From positions 78,384,001 to 78,448,000 of the forward strand of contig NC_069362.1 in the NCBI RefSeq assembly GCF_021730395.1: a stretch of 64,000 bases of DNA, written 5' to 3'. Source of the DNA: Mercenaria mercenaria (Eukaryota > Mollusca > Bivalvia > Venerida > Veneridae). Both the position numbers and the translations under genes were made by a program. Below the pieces are notes generated by a model. That model worked only from the letters and a program-made list of their open reading frames with translations, made no database searches and was not told the origin of the DNA. Shown one piece after another: positions 1 through 10,125 of this stretch. Each line of letters opens with the position of its first letter. Within the stretch, counting starts at the first letter, position 1.

Positions 1-549
1 TTTTTTATAATTTGAAACTCTTTCAGAATGTTTTGTGACAGGAAATTTATAAGCTAAATGACACAATCTAAAGCATTCGTTATCATCATTCTTTATATTT
101 ATCAATCCTTTCATTGAATTTTGTAATGGTTTTGGTAATTCTAAATAACTTGAAGCAGCCAATGGATTATACTTATATCTATTTATATAATGAGCATCAA
201 CTGACTCTATTCTCCAGCCACTTCCTTCTGAAATCCAATTACCAATTCTATTTATTATTTCATCAAAAGCTTGGCGTAAAGTGTTTTTGATTTCATTTGT
301 ATTAATTATTTCTAAAGCCTTTGATTGAAAATAAGCTGATTTATATATTGTATCAGTTGCACTCATTTTTACAAAAGTTAATTTTAAAACAACGTTTATT
401 TTTATACCTTTTAAAGTTTTAAGTTCAGATTTAAGTATTTCATAAGAGTCGTTTATAGTTAAATATAATTGATTCTTTGGAACTTGTCTATATGTAATTT
501 TAATTTCAAATTTCTTATAATATTTTTTTGTAGATCTCTCAACTTCCAT
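1..549 (-). pseudogene. Polinton DNA polymerase B, N-terminal fragment
   Basis: An open minus-strand frame starts with ATG at 547-549 and runs off the window edge, giving about 183 residues. The stretch with RIESVDAHYINRYKYNPL and then LPKPLQNSIKGLINIKN is characteristic of the region ahead of the polymerase in Polinton family-B DNA polymerases (family knowledge from memory, no search run). The catalytic polymerase motifs would lie outside the window. I treat it as part of the fossil; this piece itself is open. Confidence 0.65.
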
Positions 550-626
550 CTATATATTATATTTAGAAAAACAATCACTAAGGAAAAAAGGATTTAAAAA
601 ATACTAAAAAATAAAATAAATAAAGT

Positions 627-2156
627 TTAAGATGAATTAAAATATTTAAATTTATATCTTTTTCCGCTGGTTTTTGATATTCCACTTTTAACTTGGTTTT
701 TAGCTCATCTGATTTTTTGAAAAAAAATGATGAGTTATTGTCATCACTTGAGCGGTTGTCGGCGTCGGCGTCTGCGTCGGCGTCGGCGTTGCCTGGTTAA
801 GTTTTATGTTTAGGTCAGCTTTTCTCCTAAACTATCAAAGCTATTGCTTTGAAACTTGGAATACTTGTTCACCATCATAAGCTGACCCTGTATAGCAAGA
901 AACATAACTCCATCTTGCTTTTTGCAAGATTTATGGCCCCTTTTGTACTTAGAAAATATCAGATTTCTTGGTTAAGTTTTATGTTTAGGTCAACTTTTCT
1001 CCTAAACTATCAAAGCTTTTGCTTTGAAACTTGGAATACTTGTTCACCATCATAAGCAGACCCTGTACATCAAGAAACATATCTCCATCTTGCTTTTTGC
1101 AAGAATTATTGCCCCTTTTGGACTTAGAAAATCAGTTTTATTGGTTAAGTTTTATGTTTAGGTCAGCTTTTATCCTAAACTATCAAAGCTGTTGCTTTAA
1201 AACTTGCAACACTTGTTCACCATCATGAGGTGACCCTGTACAGCAAGAAACATAACTCCATCCTGCTTTTTGCAAGATTTATGGCCCCTTTTGGACTTTG
1301 AAAATATCAGATTTCTTGGTTAAGTTTTATGTTTAGGTCAACTTTTTCTCTTAAACTATCAAAGCTTTTGCTTTAAAACTTGCAACTCTTGTTCACCATC
1401 ATAAGCTGACCCTGTACAGCAAGCAACATAACTCCATCCTGCTTTTTGCAATAATTATTGCCCCTTTTGGACTTAGAAAAATTATTTTCTTGGTTGAATA
1501 TTATGTTTAAGTCAACTTTTCTCATAAACTATCAAAGCTATTGCTTTAAAACTTGCAACAGTTTTTCACCATCATAAGTGGACAATGTACATCAAGAAAC
1601 ATAACTCTATCCTGCTTTTTGCAAGAGTGATGGCCCTTTTTAGACTTAGAAAATCATGGGTAGGACAATATTTCTATTATACAAAAAAAATCAGATGAGT
1701 GTCAGCACCCGCAAGGCGGTGCTCTTGTTTCCTTTGCAGCACATTGTTATTAACCCTGAATTAATATTAAGGTCTTTGGATGCTGCATAAGTGCTTTTAT
1801 ATGTTTTTTCTTCATTAGTATCACAATCGTATTGCAATAACTTTTTTAGGATTGTTTCGAATATCATTTGGTCTGGGACAATCACATAATCTTTCAGCAT
1901 TTTCTTCTTCAGTTGATAGACAACCGCAGTTCCATTCAAATAAATTATTTTTTAAAAGATAAGGATCTATATCATTTTGTAATTTATCAATGACATGATT
2001 TTTATATTCATCGCTAACTATTTGATCAAGTTTTGATTTAATAACATTTCTTCTTTTAAGAACTTTTTTATATGAATTTTTGTCTGGATTCATTATTTCT
2101 CCTAAAGTGCTAGATAATTTTGGCATAATCATTCTATCTACCTTTCTATTAACCAT
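627..2156 (-). pseudogene. Polinton gene with NUMOD-like helix-turn-helix, split by an inserted element
   Basis: Minus-strand frames at 1,821-2,156 and 1,691-1,939 belong to a small gene rich in charged residues. Near its end lies a segment resembling the NUMOD1 DNA-binding helix-turn-helix found with homing endonucleases and in large DNA viruses (AASKDLNINSGLI then MCCKGN). The Helentron-like element at 702-1,727 sits inside the gene, and a short piece resembling the end of such a domain (GKRYKFKYF) follows on its far side near 630-700. Role within the Polinton is unknown. Broken. Confidence 0.45.
702..1727 (+). mobile_element. Helentron-associated (HINE/pearl-like) element with five ~175-bp tandem repeats
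   Basis: The left end AGCTCATCTGATTTTTT (702 onward) is matched in inverse orientation by AAAAAATCAGATGAG at 1,685-1,699. A hairpin (AGCACC at 1,704 pairing with GGTGCT at 1,718) follows and the element ends in CTCTTG before T-rich flank. A GTCGGC-type microsatellite (about 758-790) leads into five tandem units starting near 794, 970, 1,143, 1,319 and 1,492. Paired subterminal repeats, a terminal hairpin, tandem repeats and insertion between Ts fit non-autonomous Helentrons, including the pearl family of bivalves. It is inserted into the Polinton fossil. It has no coding capacity; the short open frames at 849-1,228 are tandem-repeat sequence. Confidence 0.65.
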
Positions 2157-2214
2157 CTATATATAATATACTTATAGAAAAAAATCTTTAAAAACGCACC
2201 TAAAGAAATTATAT

Positions 2215-2875
2215 TGATTTGAGAAATTTGTTTATATAATCTATATCTTTTGAATAAGATTTTAAAGTCATTTTTTCTAAATTGTTATCAACTGTTAAAA
2301 TTGTAATACCTTCTTGAGACATTCTGTTTAACCATTCTTCGTGTAATTTGTGTAGTTTTTCTAAATAATCTAAACCAACTCTGTTTTCTTCCGTTCTGTT
2401 TCTTTTTTGAAGTCTTTTTAAAACATATTTCTGGGTCGGTTTTTAACATAACAAATCCATCCATTGGGTTTTTTCCGTAGGGTTTTTTATAATATGATCA
2501 GTTAAGAAAAGATTGTATACTGCCCACTCGGGGTCATTTATAACACCGTTGTCGTGATGTTGTTTTGTAAAAACGTTACTGTTAGTTAAATAACAACGTT
2601 CAAGGACAGAAACACCATCAAACTGTTTAGCAGAAGATAACATTTTTTATATGACTGTTTAAAGTTGTTAGCTGAAAAGGAAATAAATATTTGGAAGGTT
2701 CTTGAGCAGCAAGTTCAAAAAGGTTATATGAATTTCGCTTGGGTTCATAACATTTGCCATTCGTGAATTGGTTCTGGAATTATATTAAAATTAGGATTAT
2801 ATTCTTTAATAATATCTAAAAAACGTACTTTTTCCTGATGCAATATTACCTTCAACTGATATATTTTTTCTCATT
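2215..2875 (-). pseudogene. Deoxynucleoside-kinase-like gene of the Polinton fossil
   Basis: The upstream part encodes a Walker A P-loop of the deoxynucleoside kinase type (VEGNIASGKST) followed by an IPEPIHEW segment, where cellular enzymes have the EPV-x-x-W motif. Further on, an open stretch (2,443-2,643) contains LERCYLTNSNVFTK and INDPEWAVYN, matching the ERS-x-x-x-D-x-x-x-F and INDxEW region of the dCK/dGK/dNK family that phosphorylates deoxynucleosides for dNTP supply. The pieces lie in more than one frame, so the gene is broken. A nucleotide-salvage kinase is not part of the usual Polinton gene set. Confidence 0.6.
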
Positions 2876-2900
2876 TATATAAAATACTATAGAAAAATCT

Positions 2901-3410
2901 TTAATAATCTTTACTAATCTTTAATACAAGTCTTCTTCTTTTTTTACTTTTATATCCGTTAAGTTTAAATTCCTTCATATGCATTTCAAGAGGTGTTGAA
3001 TAATTTTTTTCTTTCTGCATTTCTAATAGTATTGTAAAAATATCCTGAATAACTTTTTTCTCTTCTTCTTTATTTACTTTTCCTATCCGTGCTTTTGTTA
3101 TAAGTTGTTTTATTTTGTGATGATGTGTTTTTAAAATAAATTTCTTGTCGTCAAGTTTTAGTCTATTAGTAAATATGGTAATTATTGTTGGAACAGCGCC
3201 AGCAACTGCTACAAATACAGGAATAGCTGGAACAAGTGCTAATGCAGCTGAGCAACCAAAGATACCTGCTGTAATATATAACCCAGTACTTACTCTCCCA
3301 CAAAATTTATAACTTTTTCTGTAAGCAGCAGCTAGTTTAGTTAAGTGAATAATTAATTGATCTATTGTTTCTATTCCATTATTATTAGAAATTAGATTTT
3401 TATTACTCAT
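2901..3410 (-). CDS. Polinton-borne hypothetical membrane protein (169 aa)
   Basis: The frame is open from ATG at 3,410 to its stop at 2,901. A soluble N-terminal third of about 45 residues is followed by a strongly hydrophobic Ala/Val/Ile-rich stretch (residues about 45-82, probably two membrane passes) and a lysine-rich, basic C-terminus. I do not recognise the family; small hydrophobic proteins of unknown role occur in Polintons and adintoviruses. It lies between the kinase-like region and the integrase, same strand, and is treated as part of the fossil. Confidence 0.5.
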   Translation of the reverse strand: MSNKNLISNNNGIETIDQLIIHLTKLAAAYRKSYKFCGRVSTGLYITAGIFGCSAALALVPAIPVFVAVAGAVPTIITIFTNRLKLDDKKFILKTHHHKIKQLITKARIGKVNKEEEKKVIQDIFTILLEMQKEKNYSTPLEMHMKEFKLNGYKSKKRRRLVLKISKDY

Positions 3411-3439
3411 TTTTATAATTAATATTAATATTTTTCAAC

Positions 3440-4460
3440 TTAAATTTCTTCCAATTCACTAAACGGAACCCAACTATTAAATTTTTCATTGTAGCCTTTC
3501 CATTTTACTAAAGCTTGTTTTTTCTTATAGTCTCGTTTAATAACTTTTTCTATTCTAAAAACCTCTTGTGTAGTAGGTAAATAGTTCTTGTTCATAAAAT
3601 GAACCTTGAATTATTTCATCATTTAAATCTTTAATAGTGTATGTTCTGGGATTTGCATTATTAATTCCATAAATTATAAATATTTCCTCTGTCCAGTTTG
3701 GTGTATATCCTTTTTCAAAATGTCTTTTAAGTTTGCTTAAGCGAACACGATCACCAATTTTAAATTTTGCTTTACTTTTTGGTATCTTTAAATTACCAAA
3801 TTTAAAATTAAAGTAAACAGTACCTTTATTTAAGTTTTTTACTGGCTTCGGTTGGTGTCATTTTTATACTAGAATGTTTGTTTTGTTATATTTATCAACC
3901 ATATCCTGCAAATTATCTAAATAAGTAAGTAATTATTTGCAGTAAAATATTTCCACATATTCTCTTTAAAACTTCTATTAAATCTTTCATTTACTACAGC
4001 CTTGCCTTCATTAAATGTATGGTACATGTTAATTTTATTTTTATTTAAAAATGATTCAAACTTTTTATTATAAAATTCTTTTCCTTCATCTACCCATAAA
4101 TTTGTTAGAATCCTTGCAGTCTTCGGGGACTTTCGCTCCTGAATTCTATCTTCAGAAATTATTTTTTCAAATGCTTCAGTTACAGATTCTCCAGTTTTAT
4201 TCTTTAATGGAATAACCCAAGCATATTTACTAAATATATCAATAACGGTTAACAAGTACTTTACTTCTTTATTATATTTTGAAAAAGCTTGCATGTCAAC
4301 TAAATCAGCTGACCAAGTATCATCAATATCATGAACAATCACTCTCCGTTTCCTAAATTTTCTTTTAATTGGTTTGTGTAATTCTTCTGCTAATCCATCG
4401 CTCAAGCGGTAGCTTGGTACAGTTATTTCGGGGGTGTACTCTACCCCCTTTTCCCGTTTT
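3440..4460 (-). pseudogene. Polinton integrase (rve fold) with C-terminal chromodomain
   Basis: The open part at 3,917-4,405 is the retroviral-type integrase core. It contains TWSADLVDMQ, VIDIFSKYAWVIPLK, VDEGKEFYNKKF and VVNERFNRSFK, which provide the expected D, D and E catalytic positions. The downstream part to 3,440 encodes the family's beta-barrel region (FKIGDRVRLSKLK then KGYTPNWTEEIF) and ends in a chromodomain-like segment (KWKGYNEKFNSWVPFSEL). This architecture is typical of Polinton integrases, which insert the element DNA. The gene is broken, with about one or two breaks. Confidence 0.8.
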
Positions 4461-4514
4461 TTGACTTATGTCCCAGCCCAAGTTTGTATTTCGTTTTAAT
4501 TATAGGTTTCACAA

Positions 4515-4832
4515 CTAAATGTTTGCAATCTTTTCCCCAAATGTTTTTTGATTTAGTGTTATTTTAAGTTTGAAAGCATTGTTTGTCGCATTTGCTTTAT
4601 CAATATTGTTGCCGTAGCAGATATCATGAGTTTTGCATACTGCATCCAGTTCATTGACAGGGGGTCCATTATCTAGGGGATTTCCCGGCCCACAATAGCG
4701 AAAACCCGGAAGTGTTAGACCCTTTTTAGGCAATAAAGGTAACATTGCTTTGTGAATATCAATTGCACCTCCAGAACGTTTAACAAATTGTGTTTTTATA
4801 TTACCACAGGATGCACACTGAGCTCTTAACAT
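4515..4832 (-). CDS. Phospholipase-A2-like protein of the Polinton
   Basis: A 105-residue frame from ATG at 4,832. The segment LPGFRYCGPGNPLDNG, then VNELDAVCKTHDICYG, carries the Ca-binding YCGPGN loop and the HD catalytic pair of secreted and parvovirus-VP1-type phospholipase A2 domains. In parvoviruses this domain breaches the endosomal membrane during entry; similar domains occur in some Polinton/adintovirus proteins. The frame ends soon after the domain. It is the outermost visible gene before the element's right end. Treated as part of the fossil. Confidence 0.7.
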   Translation of the reverse strand: MLRAQCASCGNIKTQFVKRSGGAIDIHKAMLPLLPKKGLTLPGFRYCGPGNPLDNGPPVNELDAVCKTHDICYGNNIDKANATNNAFKLKITLNQKTFGEKIANI

Positions 4833-4968
4833 AAGTCTACCATTTTTGTTGTAACATATTGAGGATTTATACTATCAGTAAATTTCCTTTCTTTTTACAC
4901 AATATATTTGTTTTTGATTATTTATTATTATTGTATTTAAAATTATTAAAAAAGCATTTTTACTAAAA

Positions 4969-5005
4969 ATGGGTTCCGATAGGACTCGAACCTACACCCT
5001 CCTAA
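4969..5005 (-). other. tRNA-like T-arm and 3' acceptor strand (partial)
   Basis: Read on the minus strand, GTAGG-TTCGAGT-CCTAT forms a 5-bp T-stem with a standard TTCGANT loop, followed at once by CGGAACC plus CA, like an acceptor 3' strand. I could not find a matching 5' acceptor strand (GGTTCCG) upstream, so a whole tRNA gene is not supported. It may be a tRNA relic or a fragment of a tRNA target site beside the Polinton. Confidence 0.3.
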
Positions 5006-5106
5006 AATTGTGATTAACACAGAATAATGATAATACTTAAATGCTCTAATACCTTAACGCGGTTATATTGTATAACATTAAAGAACTATGTTCGTAAATG
5101 TTGTAT

Positions 5107-5287
5107 AAACAACTGAAACCATTTGACGATGCATGGTTGAACAATATTCAAAAGCGTATGTTCAATCATGCATATGCCTATGGCATACTCAAACAGTTGT
5201 GTGATTTTCATAACATAAAAGTATTATGATATTCAATCATGCATATGCCTATGGCATACTCAAACGGTTGAGTGATTTCAGTTGTTT
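5107..5287. repeat. Foldback with internal duplication near the Polinton's right end
   Basis: AAACAACTGAAA at 5,107-5,118 is matched exactly in inverse orientation by TTTCAGTTGTTT at 5,276-5,287. Inside, a segment of about 45 bp with TTCAATCATGCATATGCC is present twice (near 5,160 and 5,231), each copy holding the small palindrome ATGCCTATGGCAT, and an inverse partner (ATGCATGGTTGAACA) lies near 5,130. It may be part of the Polinton terminal inverted repeat or an independent small element. Confidence 0.55.
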
Positions 5288-5299
5288 GTAATATTTGTT

Positions 5300-7480
5300 T
5301 AATAGTTGTTAAAAAAAGTGCAAAAGCCGTTTTGCGTACATTTATTTTAACCCCGACGCCAGGTAGAATTTATTACGTGCACACCCGACGCCGGGGTGAA
5401 CCATTAGTCTTTCCTAAGAGACCTCATCTGTAGGCTCACCATACAGCTGGTATATCCTAAATCATCAAACCTGCCCGGTTTTGCAGCCAGAATCACCTTC
5501 AACCCCATTGTTCGTTGCCTCCCGAAACCTTCGAAACTAGAGACAAGAACCTTCGAAACTAGAGACAAGAACGAAGTAAGGCACGACATTGACGGAAGAA
5601 TTCTTTATGTGCACAACCAGTCAATGTCATAACAGCAGGCTGTAACCGTTAACAGATAAGACGACCCAGTACACAAACCATACTGCAAGCTACCTTTAAA
5701 CAGACAAGGAAACGTCAGATTAACTTCCGGAACAAAGCGTAACACAACTCGACTCAATGATATAAAAGTTGAAACCGTTCTTATATAACGTATATTCTTT
5801 ATTATAATAATGTTATGGTTTTGAAATTATCATAATTTTATTTTTCATGTGTTATAATTTATTCAATTACTTTTTGTTTTTAAATAATAACAACTCCTAA
5901 AGTAATTTTATTCTTCCAATATTAATTAAAATAATTTGTGTGAATTTCAGTTATCAAAGGGAGATATTACTTGTTTTTTTAATTTCAATTATTAAAGGGA
6001 GATATATTTGTAAATAACCTGACCTTGTTATATTTGTTATATTTAGCATTTGGTTTTCCCGGTCTGTGTTATTTTTAGTTTGAAATTTTCTTGTTTCATG
6101 GATAATTATTAATGTATTTATTGGTACTGTGTACATTTTGTGTCATTTCTAATGTCTTTAACAGTTGTTTTATCTATGTAAAAGGATTACAAAACAAGGA
6201 AGTAGAAGAGTGATTTAAACAGAAAATAAATGTGGTCTAAATTCAACCACACTATATTTTACTTCCTGTATGTTATATTAGGCCAAACCTATTCTACATT
6301 TTATCTCTCGGTGTAGTGTTTAAAGTTTTTAAGTGGAAACTATTTTTGAATAAAAATATATGTTTTCTTCATTTTAAATCATCTTTAGTTAAATCAGAGG
6401 TTTTCATTCGGTTTAACTAAAGATTTAAAAGATTTTGAGGGTACAGGTGTACCGAATGCAACCGAAGGTTCCAGCTTCGCGAGTTAGTATTATAAGTTTA
6501 GGGTAAGGTGAAGGTGCACTTACAAAATAGGGATAAGAGGTTAAGTGAGGTTAAACTGACCCTGTTTTCGTGGTAGGATTTTGACAAATACTTGGTGGAA
6601 GTGTTTAATCATATTTTACTATAGGTTTTCATATAGTACTATGAAAACTTGTTTATTTTTTGTTTGTTTTTTTAATTGCTTGACTTTGTTTTAAAGGTTA
6701 AGGTCAAAAGGTTAAATAAGGTCAAATAGGGCTCCGTTGCGGTATTTTATACACTACTTCTGTTTCAATATGATTTAACGTCTTGTATCAATTTAAAAAG
6801 AAAAAAAAAACAACTAGACGACATAACAGAATTTCCTATTGACAGGACAGGACCATATCTTAACATGATATGACGTCTTGTTGACACTATAAACTGTCAT
6901 TGTAGTAAATATATCTTCGTATAGACATGATATATTAAACTTCTTGCTAACAAAATAAAATATTATTTTAACAAGGTTTTATGTATTATATTTCTATATC
7001 ATGTAAGGTGTTCTTGAGTACAACACGCAAGAAACAGGATCTCGTTAAAATATATAATCATTCTTGAATGATCTAATAAATTGGGGTGCAATATCGGTTC
7101 CAATGCTGTCTGTTTTGTCTCTAATTATATTGCACTCTCCTGCTTGGAAATATGGAATTTCTTTCGCTTTTTTTCTCTCTAATTATCTAGCACTCTGCAC
7201 GGAAATCACTTGAAATACTAGTTTCCTAAATTTTTTGGGCTCTTTCTTTCATTTTTGGTATACAATGGAATCAAGAAACCAAAATGAATCATATTTCTAT
7301 GCCAGATATGCTGAGACATAAAGATGGCAACATGAATTTTATTATTATTTTTTGCAAAAATCGCGAAACCAAAAAAAAGTTGTAAAGTCGTGAAGTCGGC
7401 CATGTTATAAAAGTAGCAAACTACTCCCGTCTCCCCCCCCCCCTCCTCACACACACATTAAAAAATCTAAAAAGTACCAA
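5300..7480. other. Intergenic, no gene recognised
   Basis: AT-rich non-coding sequence. It contains a 22-bp tandem duplication at about 5,526-5,572, GC-richer CCGACGCC repeats near 5,350-5,395, and a hairpin near 6,370-6,435 (CATCTTTAGTTAAA against TTTAACTAAAGAT). A C-run with CACACA lies near 7,435-7,456. The open frames here are short with no protein-like composition. Confidence 0.6.
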
Positions 7481-9889
7481 AAGTGATGCATGTCTACTCG
7501 AGTACGGAAGAGCTTTAGTGCCAGGTGGGTGTGGGTGTTATTTATTAACGCGAAAGTTTTATATTTTTACTGTTTCGAAATTTCGACTTATACTTACTCG
7601 AAGTATCTTGCCTCATCGAGTCCTCATCCTTAAATTAATTTGAACGCCCGTCCGTCTGTCAGATGTTAAAAATGTTAATAAATAAGTTAGTTATGGCTAC
7701 CTAGCTTTAAAGACATTTTACTAACTCTTTACAAAAAGTAAAAATAAAATGATCATATACCAGCCTATACACATTCATATCCTTTCCGCTCCTGTAACGT
7801 AATAAAACGTATTAGCGTCTGATGGCCCTTTCACGCTTCCGTAGAATCAACATTTATTAAACGAAATTCATTTTGAAGTTATTTCTGAAATGTCTAGGTG
7901 TGTAGCTCTCAATTACGGAAATATCTTACATCCGAGGCATATACTGACACTTTCAGACAACATCAAAAAGGACCTTTTGAAAAAATCTCGATATAGATCT
8001 ACCGTTGCTCCGTGGGATTTGTGTTTATGGTTTCGTAGATGAAAAGCTGGCATGTCGTGCTAAAAAACAGGTATTTTCAAAGAGAAGTCCACGCGCATAC
8101 ATTTAGACGGGGTGACCCCTGCGCGTGACCCCTGACTATCGACAAATGCAAATGCGAATTTCGTTTTCAAGTTAAGCCTGTCTACTTTTATTTTCTGTAC
8201 TGCCGGGAATAGCTGACGTCATTTTCTGTGTCTATGCCTGGCGAGATTGCATGAAAAATGTGCCCGGTGTCCTATCCAACATGCAGAGACTCAAACGAAT
8301 CACGGTAAGAGCGTAACATAGTGTCTACATATACTTAGAATCACCCTGTCATACATCCATGTAAGAGCTACTCTGACATCTAGAGCTTCTTCCGATTATG
8401 TCCATGTATAGTATGGGTACACATGTGTATCTTTTGGTCGCAGGAGCACGAACAAGGCCGAAAACCTTCCAGATATCGTCAAAATAATGAAGTATGCTAA
8501 GTTCGAACACTACCCGTTCACCTTGTATGAACTGCCCCTCACCTTTGTGATATCCCAGGTACCCGATCATGGTCTCAAACGGTAGAATGGTATATGACTA
8601 CACGTCCATGTAGGGTATGGTTATATCTCCTTGCCATAAGGTTCAAATCAGGTTAAAAACCTTTCAGACTTATTCACGGTGGAAAAGGTGATATTTCGTA
8701 CAGGTTACCAAGTCTTTGGTGTAGCTTTCTATAGCCACTTATGGTACGTGCCTACACATTTTTCTCAAATATCCTTTCGGCTACCATAGCAGACTAATAC
8801 GTACCATAAAAACGGGGGTCGCTATTACCGCTATCATACACCGACTGACTACCACAGACGCCTAAAACGTACCATCAAAACGAGGGTCCAGATTACTGAC
8901 ATCGTACAGCGTAGTACTACCGGATTTTTTTTATTTTTCTTTGTATCTGGGGGGAAATTGAATGCTTTTTATTTATTGTAGAATTTGATCTGAAGTGTAA
9001 ACTTTCATTTATGTTATTAACAAAACGGTATAAAATCAGTTAAACTAATGAGTTAAATCATTCATATGACATACTAAATAATATTACGCAACAATTACAG
9101 GTCTCCATAAAATTTGAAAACAAAACCAAACGTCTCGTGCGCAATAATGTTCTAACATCATTGTTATCGCAATTTGTTGATAGAAAATCCTTTGCAGACA
9201 ATTAAGGGATCATTACTCTCCAAAAATACCCATTAGTTTTGATGGTTGCTCGTAGCGGTAATTACCGAACTCAGTTTTTAAAACTTAATTAATTACTCAT
9301 TTCTACGTAACGGTATTTAAAGCTATTTTACTACGTCTGCATTATGCGGCTCCGGCATTCTAGAGTCTGAAAACCACGGGTCTGCCACTGATGCGTTTTG
9401 TAGACTTTTCACAGTTACTTTCACTGTGGCACTACGGTAGTTCTGAACTTTTTTCCATGAAAATTTAATACAAAATTTCACTGTGGTAATCAGAAATAAT
9501 GTACATTTATACACTACGGCAGTAATATTTTAAATTGTTATTGCACATAGAACATACATATATACACTGTGGTAATTCTCTACAGAACGCTTCATCGTTT
9601 TTACGCCGCAACGGTAATATATATGCACACATCACTTCTTCCATTTGCATACTAGACGTGTGTAAATTTATCCACTATGGAAGTATTGTACTTTTCAAAT
9701 TTAAATCTCAAACTTTAGGTAAGAATGCATTTAAATTATCCCAAAGTACTAAATGGTAATTTTGACTTTGAGCTCCATGCATTATGCATTATAATGCATG
9801 GATACTCTGGAATGCTTTATAAATGGTACAGTATTCAGTATTTCACATGTACCTTTATAAACTCATTATATTAATTTATAGTCCGGGTC

Positions 9890-10125
9890 CGTAATGTAGG
9901 AGATACATTCGTGCACTTGTAATCTCTGAATCCTCTCACTGACGGAGGGTCGCAGGTTCGAGCTGTGCTACCGACTAGGATTTTTTTATTGAGAAAGTAG
10001 GCAGTTGCTTACGGACTTTGGCGTCTAGTACTGGTCTTTCCCAGGAACGATGATTAGCTGAACTGGCTGCCTGATATAACTGTAATAATGTTGAAAATGG
10101 CCGTAAATTCAAACAAAAACAGACT
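9890..10125 (+). repeat. Degenerate SINE-like sequence
   Basis: A B-box-like GCAGGTTCGAGCTG near 9,951 is followed by CTGGTCTTTCCCAGGAACGA, CTGGCTGCCTGATATAACTG and AATGTTGAAAATGGCCGTAA, a conserved body-and-tail arrangement I associate with mollusc SINEs from memory. A clear A box is missing. It lies inside the large foldback element. Confidence 0.35.

Larger units (their letters stand above)
1..5300 (-). mobile_element. Polinton/Maverick-type fossil, right-hand part
   Basis: All recognisable parts lie on the minus strand: a polymerase-associated fragment at the window edge, a NUMOD-like gene, a deoxynucleoside-kinase-like region, a hydrophobic protein, a retroviral-type integrase with chromodomain, and a phospholipase-A2-like protein. 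The combination of a protein-primed-type polymerase and this integrase class defines Polintons. The element continues past base 1, so its length and left terminal repeat cannot be seen. The right limit is uncertain; I set it after the foldback sequence near 5,107-5,287. It is broken, with perhaps five to ten breaks over the visible part plus one insertion of another element, but several frames are still long, so it is probably not very old. Confidence 0.8.
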
